From Thermoguttaceae bacterium (lineage in GTDB: Bacteria; Planctomycetota; Planctomycetia; Pirellulales; Thermoguttaceae), in contig JAFRFG010000014.1 in assembly GCA_017434455.1 (NCBI GenBank), forward strand, positions 1-64,000: 64,000 nt of DNA, read 5' to 3'. The notes below the pieces were generated by a model. The model was not told the DNA's origin, searched no databases, and was given only the letters and a program-made list of their open reading frames with translations. Shown piece by piece: positions 7,556 to 16,347 of this stretch. Every line of letters begins with the position of its first letter. Positions within the stretch are counted from its first letter, which is position 1. Both the position numbers and the translations under genes were made by a program.

Positions 7556-9421
7556 ATGGCTCCAGTTCCCCCAGCAACCGATCGGCAATCGGCTTTCCTC
7601 CAGCGGCTCCAAGAGGGGATTCTCCTCTTCGACGGCGCGATGGGGACCGAAATCTACCGCCGCCACATCTTCACCAACCGCTGCTTCGAAGAGCTGAACT
7701 GTTCGGCGAGCGATAAGATCCGCTCCATTCACCGCGCCTACACCAGCGCCGGGGCCGATGTCCTGACGACCAACACCTTCGGCGCGTGTCGGCCGATTCT
7801 CGAAAAATACGGCCTGGCCGACCGTGTCGACGCGATCAACCGCGCCGGGGTCCGCCTGGCCCGTTCGGTCGCCGAGGAGTCCCCGGGTCGGGATATCCTC
7901 ATCGCCGGGTCGATCGGCCCAACGGCGGTGGTCGCCGCCGCCCGCGGGAACAGCGATCCTTTGCTCGAGCAGCTCGGTGCCCTGGCCGAGGAAGGGGTCA
8001 ATTTTATCCTCTTCGAGACCCTTCCCTCCCGCGAGACGTTTTTGGCCGCCGCCGAAGCGATGGCCGACTATTCCCCCCTGCCGTTCGTCCTTTCGGGGAC
8101 GGCCGGTGACTTCGACGCCGAGCGGGCCGCGGACTTCGCCGCCCGCTTCGCCCCCCTTCCCTCTTCCGCTCCCCAACCGGCCGCCTGGGGAATCAACTGC
8201 GGATTAGGGCCCGCCGAGACGCTCGCCGCGGCGCAGGCGGTGATAAGTTCCATCGACCGGCCGCTGATTCTCCAGCCGAACGCCGGGGGGCCGAAAGAGT
8301 TCGAGGGACGCCAGATCTACTACTGCTCCCCCGAATACCTTGGCGAGTACGCCCTGCGCTACGCCAAACTCGGCGCGCGGGGGATCGGCGGCTGCTGCGG
8401 GATCGGTCCGGAGCATATCGCCAGTGTCGGCCGGATGCTCCGCCCGTGGCGAAGCGGTTCGATCGACCAAAAAGTCACAGTATCGGCCGCCGCGGCCGCG
8501 GCGGTGGAACAAGAGCCGGCGCCGCTGGAGGAGCGGTCGAATCTCGGAAAAAAGATCGCCGCCGGCGATTGGATCGAGACCGTCGAGCTGACCCCGCCTC
8601 AGGGATACGACCTGACGAACTTCCTCGACTCGGTCCGGCGGCTGGCCGCCGCCGGGGTCGCCACCGTCAATCTTCCCGACGGCCCCCGGGCCTCCGCGCG
8701 GATCGCGCCGCTGGCGGCCGCCAAGAGGATTATCGATCTTGGCTGCGGCATCGAACCGATCCTGCACTTTTGCAGCCGCGACCGGAACTTAATCGGGATG
8801 CAGGCCGACCTTTTGGCGTGCGCGGCGCTAGGTGTGCGCAATATTCTCTTCATCACCGGCGACCCTCCGAAGCTCGGCGATTACCCCGGCGCCACGGGGG
8901 TCTTCGACGCCAGCTCGGTCGACCTGTGCCGGATCCAGGGCGGCCTGAACCGCGGCTTGGACCTCGCCCGAAAAGCGATCGGCCTTCCGACGCGCGCGGT
9001 CTTCGGCGCCGGGGTCGATCCCACCTCCCCCGACCCGGCGCGGGAAATCGAAAAGACCCGCGAAAAAATCGCCGCCGGCGCGCTGTTTCTCATCACGCAG
9101 CCGGTCTTTGACCCCGAGGCGCTTTTGCGCTTTTTGGAAAAATGCGGCGATCTGTCCGTCCCGGTCATCGCCGGGGTCTGGCCGTTCTCCAGTTACAAGA
9201 ACGCGATCTTCATGCACAACGAAGTTCCCGGGGTCCATGTGACCGACGCGATTTTGTCGCGCATGGAGGCCGCCTCGCACCATTCGATCGAAACACAGCG
9301 AAAGGTCGGCATCGAGATCGCCCGAGAGACGATCGAGCGAATCCGCTCGGCCGTCAGCGGCGTTCAGATTTCCACGCCGATGGGACGTGTCGAAATACCG
9401 ATCGAGGTACTTCGGCATTAA
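7556..9421 (+). CDS. Bifunctional homocysteine S-methyltransferase / 5,10-methylenetetrahydrofolate reductase
   Basis: A 621-residue fusion. Residues ~10-295 are a homocysteine S-methyltransferase barrel: DGAMGTEIYRR at the start, GINCG, and the zinc-binding GGCCGIGPEHI, giving the expected Cys ligands. Residues ~325-620 are a MetF-type reductase barrel: VELTPPQGYD, NILFITGDPP, FGAGVDP and FLITQPVFDPE, as in FAD-dependent methylene-THF reductases. The same architecture is known in B. subtilis YitJ. The enzyme would make 5-methyl-THF and use a methyl donor to form methionine, in the cytosol. It starts at the ATG at 7556 behind GGCAAGG. The exported esterase gene follows 30 bp downstream, so the three genes to 13312 may be co-transcribed despite unrelated roles. 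Confidence 0.9.
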   Translation: MAPVPPATDRQSAFLQRLQEGILLFDGAMGTEIYRRHIFTNRCFEELNCSASDKIRSIHRAYTSAGADVLTTNTFGACRPILEKYGLADRVDAINRAGVRLARSVAEESPGRDILIAGSIGPTAVVAAARGNSDPLLEQLGALAEEGVNFILFETLPSRETFLAAAEAMADYSPLPFVLSGTAGDFDAERAADFAARFAPLPSSAPQPAAWGINCGLGPAETLAAAQAVISSIDRPLILQPNAGGPKEFEGRQIYYCSPEYLGEYALRYAKLGARGIGGCCGIGPEHIASVGRMLRPWRSGSIDQKVTVSAAAAAAVEQEPAPLEERSNLGKKIAAGDWIETVELTPPQGYDLTNFLDSVRRLAAAGVATVNLPDGPRASARIAPLAAAKRIIDLGCGIEPILHFCSRDRNLIGMQADLLACAALGVRNILFITGDPPKLGDYPGATGVFDASSVDLCRIQGGLNRGLDLARKAIGLPTRAVFGAGVDPTSPDPAREIEKTREKIAAGALFLITQPVFDPEALLRFLEKCGDLSVPVIAGVWPFSSYKNAIFMHNEVPGVHVTDAILSRMEAASHHSIETQRKVGIEIARETIERIRSAVSGVQISTPMGRVEIPIEVLRH

Positions 9422-9451
9422 CGTTATATTTTCCCCCCCAAGGACATCACT

Positions 9452-10831
9452 ATGAAAAGGTATGTATTCTCCCTTTTATTCGTTCTGCCGCTGCTCTGCC
9501 CGGCGCTGTACTCCCAAGAGAACGCCGCTGATAACGCCGCCGAACAGAACCCCGCGACAGTTCCCGAGCAGCACGACACCCCCTACGTCCATGAGATGGA
9601 ACGCTGGATATCTTACAAGATCAGAAACGATCAGCGCTTCGATATCGACTTAATGTTCATCGGCGACTCGATCACCGAACTGTGGCGCAGCACCGGCAAA
9701 GATATCTGGGATCAGTACTACGGTAATCGCCTGGCGCTGAACTTCGGCGTCTCGGGCGACAACACCAGCAACGTCCTGTGGCGGCTGGAAAATCTTAAGG
9801 CCGACCGTCTCGCGCCGAAGGTGGTGGTGATTATGATCGGGACCAACAACGGGACCACCCCCGAGCAGACCGTCGGCGGAATCGACGCGATTGTCCAGTG
9901 GTGCCGCTGTCACTATCCCGAGGCGAAAATCATCCTGCTCGACGTCTTCCCCAAAGGAGTCAGCCCCGACACCCCCTGGCGTCAGACGGTGACGGCAATC
10001 AATAAGATTTTGGACGAGCGCTATCCGGCCGGTGAAACAGCCGACTCGCCGGTGGTTCGAATCGATCTGGCCGACAAGTTCCTCGACGCCGACGGGACAC
10101 TCCCCGAGGAAATGTTCCCCGACTTCGTCCATCCGACCCGCGAAGGGTACAAAATCTGGGCGGAAACAATCGAACCGGAAATCGAAAAGACCCTCGGCCC
10201 GATCCCGTCCGATCCCCCCGAAGCGCGCGGCACTCCCCGAGAGATGGGCCGCTTCAACGAGAAGAACGAGATTTTGAAAAAGGGGAATGTCGACGTTCTG
10301 ATGATCGGCGACTCGATCACCCACCTTTGGGAAAACGAGGGGGCGGAAGTCTGGAACCGCATCTTTGACGGCGTTACGGCGGTCAACCTGGGGACCGGCT
10401 GGGACCGGACCGAAAACGTCATCTGGCGGCTCGAGCACTACGACTTCTCGCAAGTTCACCCCCGCAAGGCGTTTATTCTCATCGGGATCAACAACTCCGG
10501 AGCCAGTACCCCCGAGCATATCGCCCGCGGAGTGGCGCGCATCTGCGAGATTCTTCGCGAGAAGTTCCCCGAAATGGAGATCTACGTTCAGTGCGTCTTC
10601 CCCTGGGGTTCGGACAACAACGAGGGGAATGTCAAATGCAATGCGATCAACGCGCAGATCCGTCAGCAGCTCGCCGATCGCGGCGACGTGACGATCCTCG
10701 ATCTCAACGATGAGTTCCTTCATCCCGACGGGAGATTCAAACCCGAATTGTTCCGTACCGACCGCGTCCACCTCGTTCCGGAAGGATACGAGCGCTGGGG
10801 CGAGCGCCTGAAGCCGTATCTGGCGCCGTAA
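9452..10831 (+). CDS. Exported protein with two tandem SGNH/GDSL hydrolase domains
   Basis: A 459-residue protein with a signal peptide (cleavage near LYSQE). It is followed by two SGNH domains that resemble platelet-activating-factor acetylhydrolase IB catalytic subunits. Domain 1 (~55-250) has the nucleophile Ser in FIGDSITELW, Gly in NFGVSGDN, Asn in IGTNNG and Asp/His in DFVHPTREGY. Domain 2 (~270-459) has MIGDSITHLW, NLGTGWDR, IGINNSG and DRVHLVPEGY. Both keep the Ser-Asp-His triad, so both may be active. The likely role is removal of acyl/acetyl esters from carbohydrates, supported by the rhamnosidase-like gene 48 bp downstream. Duplicated domains within one chain are unusual for this family. 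Confidence 0.8.
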   Translation: MKRYVFSLLFVLPLLCPALYSQENAADNAAEQNPATVPEQHDTPYVHEMERWISYKIRNDQRFDIDLMFIGDSITELWRSTGKDIWDQYYGNRLALNFGVSGDNTSNVLWRLENLKADRLAPKVVVIMIGTNNGTTPEQTVGGIDAIVQWCRCHYPEAKIILLDVFPKGVSPDTPWRQTVTAINKILDERYPAGETADSPVVRIDLADKFLDADGTLPEEMFPDFVHPTREGYKIWAETIEPEIEKTLGPIPSDPPEARGTPREMGRFNEKNEILKKGNVDVLMIGDSITHLWENEGAEVWNRIFDGVTAVNLGTGWDRTENVIWRLEHYDFSQVHPRKAFILIGINNSGASTPEHIARGVARICEILREKFPEMEIYVQCVFPWGSDNNEGNVKCNAINAQIRQQLADRGDVTILDLNDEFLHPDGRFKPELFRTDRVHLVPEGYERWGERLKPYLAP

Positions 10832-10879
10832 AACGCTTTTCCTCAAGAACCGTAAAACAAAACAGAAAGGCAGAACCAA

Positions 10880-13312
10880 ATGAAATCGAAATCATTCACC
10901 ATCAATCGCCGAACCTTCCTCAAGAGCGGCTCGCTCGCCTCGATGGCCGCCCTGGCGCCGATGTCGGGAAAGCCCTCCGCCCTCAGCGCCGCGCAGGCCG
11001 GTGAAGCGGCGCCGTCTTTCTTGCGCGCCGCCGCCGTGTGGGCCAAAGACCGCCAAGAGGAGATGAACGTCACCCTCGTCTTCTCGGCCGCGGTCGAGAT
11101 GCCGGAGAACTTCTCGGCCGACAAACCGGTGATCGTCCGTATGACCGGCTCGACCATCGCCCGGATCATGGTCAACGGCGAGCTGGCCGGCTACGGCCCG
11201 GCGCGCGGTCCGCACGGATGGTTCCGTGTCGATGAGTGGGAGATCCAATCATTCCTCAAGCCGGGGAAGAACCTCGTCACCATCGAGGTCGCCGGCTACA
11301 ACAGCAACAGCTATTACCTTCTCGATCAGCCCTCCTTCCTGCAGGCGGAGATCGTCTCGGGTAATACCGTCCTCGCCGCCACGGCGGTCGACGGCGGCGG
11401 TTTCGAGGTCGCCGATAAAACCGGCGTCCGCGTTCAAAAGGTTCAGCGTTTCAGCTTCCAGCGCCCCTTCATCGAGGCCTACGACCTGCGCGAACAGCTC
11501 AAAGACGGCGTCACCTTGGCGCCGCAGCCAGAAGTGAAGCTCCTCCCCCGCCGCGTTCCGTATCCGGAGTTCACCGTCATCAAGCCGGCGGCGTGGGGCA
11601 AGTGCGGCACCTTCGCCCCGAAGGAAGTCGCCGACGGCGACCTGGCGCGCGACCGCTCGCTGGTCAATGTCAGCGATCAGCTCAAGGGCTACCCGATCGA
11701 TCAGCTCGATCAGGTGATTTCCGACGATATGCAAAGAATCGCCACCACCCTAAGCGACGCCGAAGCCAAGTCGATCGGCGCGGCCTATAAGGGGGGCGAG
11801 GTCCAGATCGTCGACTTCGGCGCCAACTACGCCGGTTTCTTCGAGTTCGAAGTCGATTGCCCGCAAGAGACGACCATCGTGATCACCTTCGACGAGATCC
11901 TTGCCGAAGACGGCGACGTCAACTTCCTCCGTCTGGGAACCTGCGCCGCCATCCCCTGGAAGCTTCCGGCCGGTCAGCACAAACTCCTGTCGTTCGAGCC
12001 GCATGTCTGCCGTTACGCCAAGATCCACTGCATGAACGGCTCGTTCACGCTCCGGTCGCTGGCGATGCGCGAATACGCCTACCCGGCGCTGAGGGTCGCC
12101 CGATTTGAGTCATCCAACCCCTCGCTCGACAAGCTCTTCCGCGCGGGGGTCCTCACCTTCCGCGAAAACTCGGTCGACGCCTTCACCGACTGCCCGCACC
12201 GCGAGAGGGCCGGCTGGCTGTGCGACAGCTTCTTCACCTCCCGCGTGGCGTGCGACGTCACCGGGAACACCGACGTCGAGGACACCTTCTTTGAAGACTT
12301 CCTCCTTCCGGAGAGCTTTAAGTGCCTCCCCGACGGAATGCTCCCGATGTGCTACCCGGCCGACCATTACGACGGGGTCTTCATCCCGAGCTGGTCGCTG
12401 TGGTTCGTCCTGGAACTGGCCGAATACGCGCGGCGCACCCCCAATCAGGATCTTGTGAAAAAACTCCAAGACAAGGTCACCCGGCTCTTCGAGTTCTTCA
12501 CCGGGTACGAGAACAGCGACGGCCTTCTCGAGAAGCTCCCCAGCTGGGTCTTCGTCGAGTGGTCGGCGGCGAACAATTTCGTTCAGGATGTCAACTATCC
12601 GAACAATATGCTCTACGCCAAGGTTCTGGCCGACGCCGGCGAGCTCTACAAGAACGACGCCTGGATCAAAAAGGCCGAGGCAATCCGCGCGAAGATCATC
12701 GAGCAGTCGTTCGACGGGGAGTTCTTCGTCGACAACGCCCTACGCAAGGAAGACGGCACGCTCGAGGTAACGCGCAATCGGACCGAGGTCTGCCAATACT
12801 TCGCCTTCTTCTTCAAGACGGCGACCCCCCAGTCGCACCCCGAGCTGTGGGCGAAGCTCCTCGATCAATTCGGTCCGCATCGTCTCGAAAAAGGCCTCTT
12901 CCCCGAGATCCACAAGGCAAACTCCTTCGTCGGGAACGTCCTGCGGCTGGAGCTGATCTCCTGGGCCGGCCGTCCCGATCAGCTCCTGGAAGAATCGGTC
13001 GCGTACAACGAGTACATGGCCGACCGTACCGGGACGCTCTGGGAGAACGACAGCCCGTACGCCAGCTGCAACCACGGGTTCGCCTCGCATATCTGCCACG
13101 TCCTTTACCGTGATGTCCTCGGTTTGGCCGAGGTCGACGTGCTGAATAAGGCGGTCAAGGTTCATATCCACAAACAGGCGCTCGAAAGCGCCCGCGGCGT
13201 GATGCCGGTTCCCGGCGGTGAAATCAAACTCGCCTGGAAGCGCGAAAACGACCGGATCTCCTATGACCTCGACGTTCCCCAAGGGTGGACGGTCGAAAAG
13301 ATCGTCGATTAG
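10880..13312 (+). CDS. Alpha-L-rhamnosidase-like glycoside hydrolase (GH78 type), Tat-exported
   Basis: An 810-residue protein. The N-terminus has a twin-arginine signal (NRRTFLKSG, then a hydrophobic stretch) ending near AAQA. Residues ~60-400 are beta-rich accessory domains, including MVNGELAGYGPARGP, typical of bacterial rhamnosidase N-terminal modules. The (alpha/alpha)6 part carries the family signature DCPHRERAGWLCDS (~435) and SWSLWFVLELAEY. A C-terminal beta domain ends in GGEIKLAW. It would release terminal rhamnose from pectic or bacterial glycans outside the cytoplasm; substrate specificity cannot be read. The Shine-Dalgarno is AGAAAGG. A strong terminator follows. Confidence 0.8.
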   Translation: MKSKSFTINRRTFLKSGSLASMAALAPMSGKPSALSAAQAGEAAPSFLRAAAVWAKDRQEEMNVTLVFSAAVEMPENFSADKPVIVRMTGSTIARIMVNGELAGYGPARGPHGWFRVDEWEIQSFLKPGKNLVTIEVAGYNSNSYYLLDQPSFLQAEIVSGNTVLAATAVDGGGFEVADKTGVRVQKVQRFSFQRPFIEAYDLREQLKDGVTLAPQPEVKLLPRRVPYPEFTVIKPAAWGKCGTFAPKEVADGDLARDRSLVNVSDQLKGYPIDQLDQVISDDMQRIATTLSDAEAKSIGAAYKGGEVQIVDFGANYAGFFEFEVDCPQETTIVITFDEILAEDGDVNFLRLGTCAAIPWKLPAGQHKLLSFEPHVCRYAKIHCMNGSFTLRSLAMREYAYPALRVARFESSNPSLDKLFRAGVLTFRENSVDAFTDCPHRERAGWLCDSFFTSRVACDVTGNTDVEDTFFEDFLLPESFKCLPDGMLPMCYPADHYDGVFIPSWSLWFVLELAEYARRTPNQDLVKKLQDKVTRLFEFFTGYENSDGLLEKLPSWVFVEWSAANNFVQDVNYPNNMLYAKVLADAGELYKNDAWIKKAEAIRAKIIEQSFDGEFFVDNALRKEDGTLEVTRNRTEVCQYFAFFFKTATPQSHPELWAKLLDQFGPHRLEKGLFPEIHKANSFVGNVLRLELISWAGRPDQLLEESVAYNEYMADRTGTLWENDSPYASCNHGFASHICHVLYRDVLGLAEVDVLNKAVKVHIHKQALESARGVMPVPGGEIKLAWKRENDRISYDLDVPQGWTVEKIVD

Positions 13313-13357
13313 GGCGTTTGTCGATTCCCCGCGTTGATGAATGGGGAAAATTCCCCC

Positions 13358-13391
13358 AAAAAAAGAGGGGCTTCAAAGCCCCTCTTTTTTT
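13358..13391 (+). terminator. Intrinsic terminator after the rhamnosidase-like gene
   Basis: AGAGGGGCTT and AAGCCCCTCT form a long stem flanked by A- and T-runs. It can serve the plus-strand operon and the convergent Sel1 gene. Confidence 0.85.
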
Positions 13392-13460
13392 GTCCGCGCG
13401 CACGCTTCAAAAGCGCGGCCTTTTCCGGCCTTCCTCGCGGTCGTTTTCACCTCACGCGCA

Positions 13461-15419
13461 TTACCGAGCCGAAGGAGACTTTTTCGCGGCCTTCGCCTTG
13501 ATCTGGTCGATATCAAGTTTCCCGGTCTTGCTCAGCAGGGCAATCGCCTTCTTGTTCCCGTTCTTAGCCGACTCCTTGAACCATTTCAGCGCCTTGGCCT
13601 TGTCCTTGGTCACACCTCTGCCCACAGCGCAGCAGATCCCGAGCGCGTACTGCGCGTTGGGGCTTCCCTTCTCGGCGGCGGTGGTCAGAATCTCGATTCC
13701 CTTCTTCTCGTTCTTAGCGACACCGTCGCCTTTGATATAGATCATCGCCAGCAAAACCTGGGCGCGGTCCTGGCCTTGATCGGCGGCTTTGGTGATCCAC
13801 TCAATTCCCTTGGCGGTATCCTTCTTCACCCCCTTGCCGCTGAGGTAACTGGCGCCGAGGAAGTACTGCGCGTCGGGATAATTCTTCTCGGCGGCCTGGC
13901 GAATCATCACCATCGCCTTCTTGATATCGTGCTTCTTATAGTACAGCGTACCGAGATAGAATTTCGCCTCCGGACAGTCTTGTTTCACGGCGCTGGTCAC
14001 CCACTTGAGCCCTTCCTTGGGGTTCTTCTGCTGGATATACATCCGGCCGAGATGATACTGCCCTTCGGGGCTTCCGGCGCGGGCGGCGCGGCGATAGTAA
14101 CTCATCGCCGTGCTGGAACTGCGGGCAACCCCGCGGCCGGCCTCGTAACAGCGGCCGAGCGAAACCTGAGCGAAGCTGACCGGCTGCACAAGCGCGCGGC
14201 AGGTCGTGGTGATATCGGCAATGCTGCGCAGCGTGGCCGCCGTCCGGACATAGTCGTGCGAACGATAGAAGCCGAACGCCTCGCGATAATAGTCGCGAAC
14301 GAGATTGAAGTCGCGGCGGTCGACTTCAACGGTCAGACGATCATAGACTCCGCGATCGTACCAGCTGTTGGCGTAGTAATAAAACCTCCCGATATCGGAC
14401 CAGCCGCGCAGCGCGGCGAGGTCGCTGGTGCTGAATTTATCCCAATTCCAGTCATGCCATTCGTCGTACCAGTCGTCCCAATAATCAAAGGCATCGTTCC
14501 AATCGAAATCGGCCCAGTCGTCCCAGCCGCTCCAGTCGAAGTCGTCAAAGTCGAAATCATCCCAGTTATAGCTGTCCCAATCGTAGTCGTGCCAGTCGAA
14601 GCTGTCCCAATCGAGATCGTCGTTCGCGTCGGCACCGATCAGATCGTCCAAATCATCGGCATCCCAATCGTCCAAGCCGTCCAAATCATCGAAGTCATCG
14701 AAGTCGTCTAAGTCATCGAACAGATCGTCGTTCAGGTCGGAGGGATCAAAATCGTCGAATGTCTCGTCGTCCAGATCGTCGAAGTCCAAATCATCGAGCG
14801 CCTCATTTTCCAGCGCGTCGTCATCGAGATCGCCGAGATCGGCGTCATCGGTGAGATCATCGCCGGTACCATCGTCGCTGTCGTCGGTGAGATCATCGTC
14901 GGTGAAATCATCGTCGAGATCATCATCGGTGTCGTCGGTGAAATCATCGTCAGCGTCGTCGGTGAGATCATCATCGGTGTCATCGGTGAAATCATCGTCG
15001 GTGTCGTCATCGTCGAGATCATCATCGGTGTCGTCGGTGAAATCATCGTCGGTGTCATCGTCGTCGAAATCATCATCGGTGTCGTCGGTGAAATCATCGT
15101 CGGTGTCATCGTCGTCGAAATCATCATCGGTGTCATCGTCGAAATCACCGTCGTCGTCGAAATCACCGTCGTCGTCGAAATCACCGCCGTCATCGAAATC
15201 ACCGCCGTCGTCATCGTCGAAACGGTTCAAGTCCAAAGCGCCCCCCCCCCAATCCGAGTCGCTGTAATCACCGTAGTCGTCGTAGCTCCCGCCCCAGTCA
15301 CTGCCGCCGCCCCAGTCGTCGACATCGGCGCGGACCGACGCGCAGGCAAAAAACGCCATCAGCAGGAAAGACGGCAGAAGAACCCGGTTCAAACGAAAAC
15401 TCAAAGGACCTTGCTTCAT
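13461..15419 (-). CDS. Exported Asp-rich protein with C-terminal Sel1 (TPR-like) repeats
   Basis: A 652-residue protein starting at the ATG at 15419 behind GAGGA; a further in-frame GTG at 15449 lacks support. A signal peptide (to ASVRA) is followed by a Trp/Gly/Asp segment. Then comes a very acidic low-complexity region (~50-220) of DDDTDDDFTDD-type repeats, and an Asp/Trp-rich region to ~300. The C-terminal ~240 residues hold about six Sel1 repeats (for example AQYFLGASYLSGKGVKKD and AQYALGICCAVGRGV). Sel1 repeats bind proteins. The Asp tract could bind calcium or other cations, though it is not a canonical EF-hand or thrombospondin repeat. It probably acts in the periplasm or at the surface. 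Confidence 0.7.
   Translation of the reverse strand: MKQGPLSFRLNRVLLPSFLLMAFFACASVRADVDDWGGGSDWGGSYDDYGDYSDSDWGGGALDLNRFDDDDGGDFDDGGDFDDDGDFDDDGDFDDDTDDDFDDDDTDDDFTDDTDDDFDDDDTDDDFTDDTDDDLDDDDTDDDFTDDTDDDLTDDADDDFTDDTDDDLDDDFTDDDLTDDSDDGTGDDLTDDADLGDLDDDALENEALDDLDFDDLDDETFDDFDPSDLNDDLFDDLDDFDDFDDLDGLDDWDADDLDDLIGADANDDLDWDSFDWHDYDWDSYNWDDFDFDDFDWSGWDDWADFDWNDAFDYWDDWYDEWHDWNWDKFSTSDLAALRGWSDIGRFYYYANSWYDRGVYDRLTVEVDRRDFNLVRDYYREAFGFYRSHDYVRTAATLRSIADITTTCRALVQPVSFAQVSLGRCYEAGRGVARSSSTAMSYYRRAARAGSPEGQYHLGRMYIQQKNPKEGLKWVTSAVKQDCPEAKFYLGTLYYKKHDIKKAMVMIRQAAEKNYPDAQYFLGASYLSGKGVKKDTAKGIEWITKAADQGQDRAQVLLAMIYIKGDGVAKNEKKGIEILTTAAEKGSPNAQYALGICCAVGRGVTKDKAKALKWFKESAKNGNKKAIALLSKTGKLDIDQIKAKAAKKSPSAR
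14930..15140 (-). repeat. Tandem 51-bp coding repeats in the Asp-rich region
   Basis: About three to four imperfect copies of a 51-bp unit encode TDDDFDDDDTDDDFTDD-like segments; the units beginning near 15070 and 15121 are almost identical. Outside these, shorter GAY-rich triplet and 9-12 bp motifs continue to about 14850 and 15200. Such DNA is prone to copy-number change by slippage. Confidence 0.7.
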
Positions 15420-15818
15420 AGGTTGTTCCTCATATAGGCTAATGACCAAACGAAACAGGGCTTCCGGATAAAAAGCCCCTTAAATGGCCTCGGTGGTTAT
15501 AGAGCTTCTGTTACCGATCAGCCGGTCGTCTCTCTCCGGGTTTCCCGTTCGGCGGCGGAAATGACAAACGGCTCGGGGCGGTTCGCTCCAAGCCCGAAAT
15601 ATCCGCGCGCCGAGCGCTCCCGGGCATCGGCTGATTTCTCGCCGACATTATAACCCTCCCCCCTAAAAAAACAACAAAAACAAGGATAGAAAAATACCCG
15701 CTGCGCCCCGCGAAGGCAGATAAAGAAGGAAGGACCCTTTCTGCAATGAGGGGCGCATAGGGGTTATTTATCTGTTTGTTCCTCGTGTGTACAATACATC
15801 AGAGGGAGGGTATCGGCA
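15420..15818. other. Divergent intergenic region between the Asp-rich gene and a small membrane protein gene
   Basis: About 400 bp with no supportable gene. It must hold the promoters of both flanking genes. On the plus strand, TACAAT at 15790-15795 is a possible -10 element, but no convincing -35 precedes it. An A-rich tract lies at 15665-15685. The Shine-Dalgarno AGGGAGG just precedes the ATG at 15819. Confidence 0.4.
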
Positions 15819-16259
15819 ATGGACAACAACAGATCCCGCGACAACAAAACACGACCGCCTCTGCTGCGCGGGTGGGTCGTTGACTGCCTCCTCGCGATTT
15901 TTTTCCTCATCCTCATGGAACTTGACGTTACATGGTTAAGCAACAGCGAAGACAAGTCGGCCAATGTATTGCTTTTCTTCGGCCAAATGGTCTTGCTTCT
16001 GCTCCTTTTCTCCATACAGTACTACCGCCTTGGGAAACTTCGAAAAGATCAGCCGGGGACCGCCAAAGAGAGGTTTCTTCGGGATCAAAAAAGAAAATTA
16101 AACTTTTATCGCGTTCTCTTTCTGACTCCCGTGTTTTACGTATGCTTTATGATTTATTTAATTTCCAGCGGCGGATCCTACGACCCGGCGACCTTTTATA
16201 TCGTCGCGACCGTTATCGCCGTTATCTACGCCTTTGTGATACTCTTGTTCGTTCTTTAA
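15819..16259 (+). CDS. Small four-helix integral membrane protein, unknown function
   Basis: A 146-residue protein with a good Shine-Dalgarno (AGGGAGG). Hydrophobic helices lie at about 20-40, 47-65, 95-115 and 123-146, with a basic loop (KLRKDQ, KERFLRDQKRKL) between helices 2 and 3 that is probably cytoplasmic. The N-terminus is charged. No conserved motif is recognised. It is convergent with clpX. Confidence 0.6.
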   Translation: MDNNRSRDNKTRPPLLRGWVVDCLLAIFFLILMELDVTWLSNSEDKSANVLLFFGQMVLLLLLFSIQYYRLGKLRKDQPGTAKERFLRDQKRKLNFYRVLFLTPVFYVCFMIYLISSGGSYDPATFYIVATVIAVIYAFVILLFVL

Positions 16260-16317
16260 CCGGCAACGACCGGCACTCCTTAACCGCGCGTTCATCACAG
16301 GACCGAAGCGGCAAGGC

Positions 16318-16337
16318 AAAAAGAACGGCCGTTTTTT
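16318..16337. terminator. Weak bidirectional terminator candidate
   Basis: AACGGCCGTT flanked by an A-run and a T-run lies between the convergent membrane-protein gene and clpX. The stem is very short. Confidence 0.25.
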
Positions 16338-16347
16338 ACATGCCTTT

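Noticed and set aside
14850..15200. Regular repeats that could suggest a CRISPR array
   Set aside because: The repeats are in-frame codons for Asp-rich protein, have no unique spacers, and no cas genes are near.
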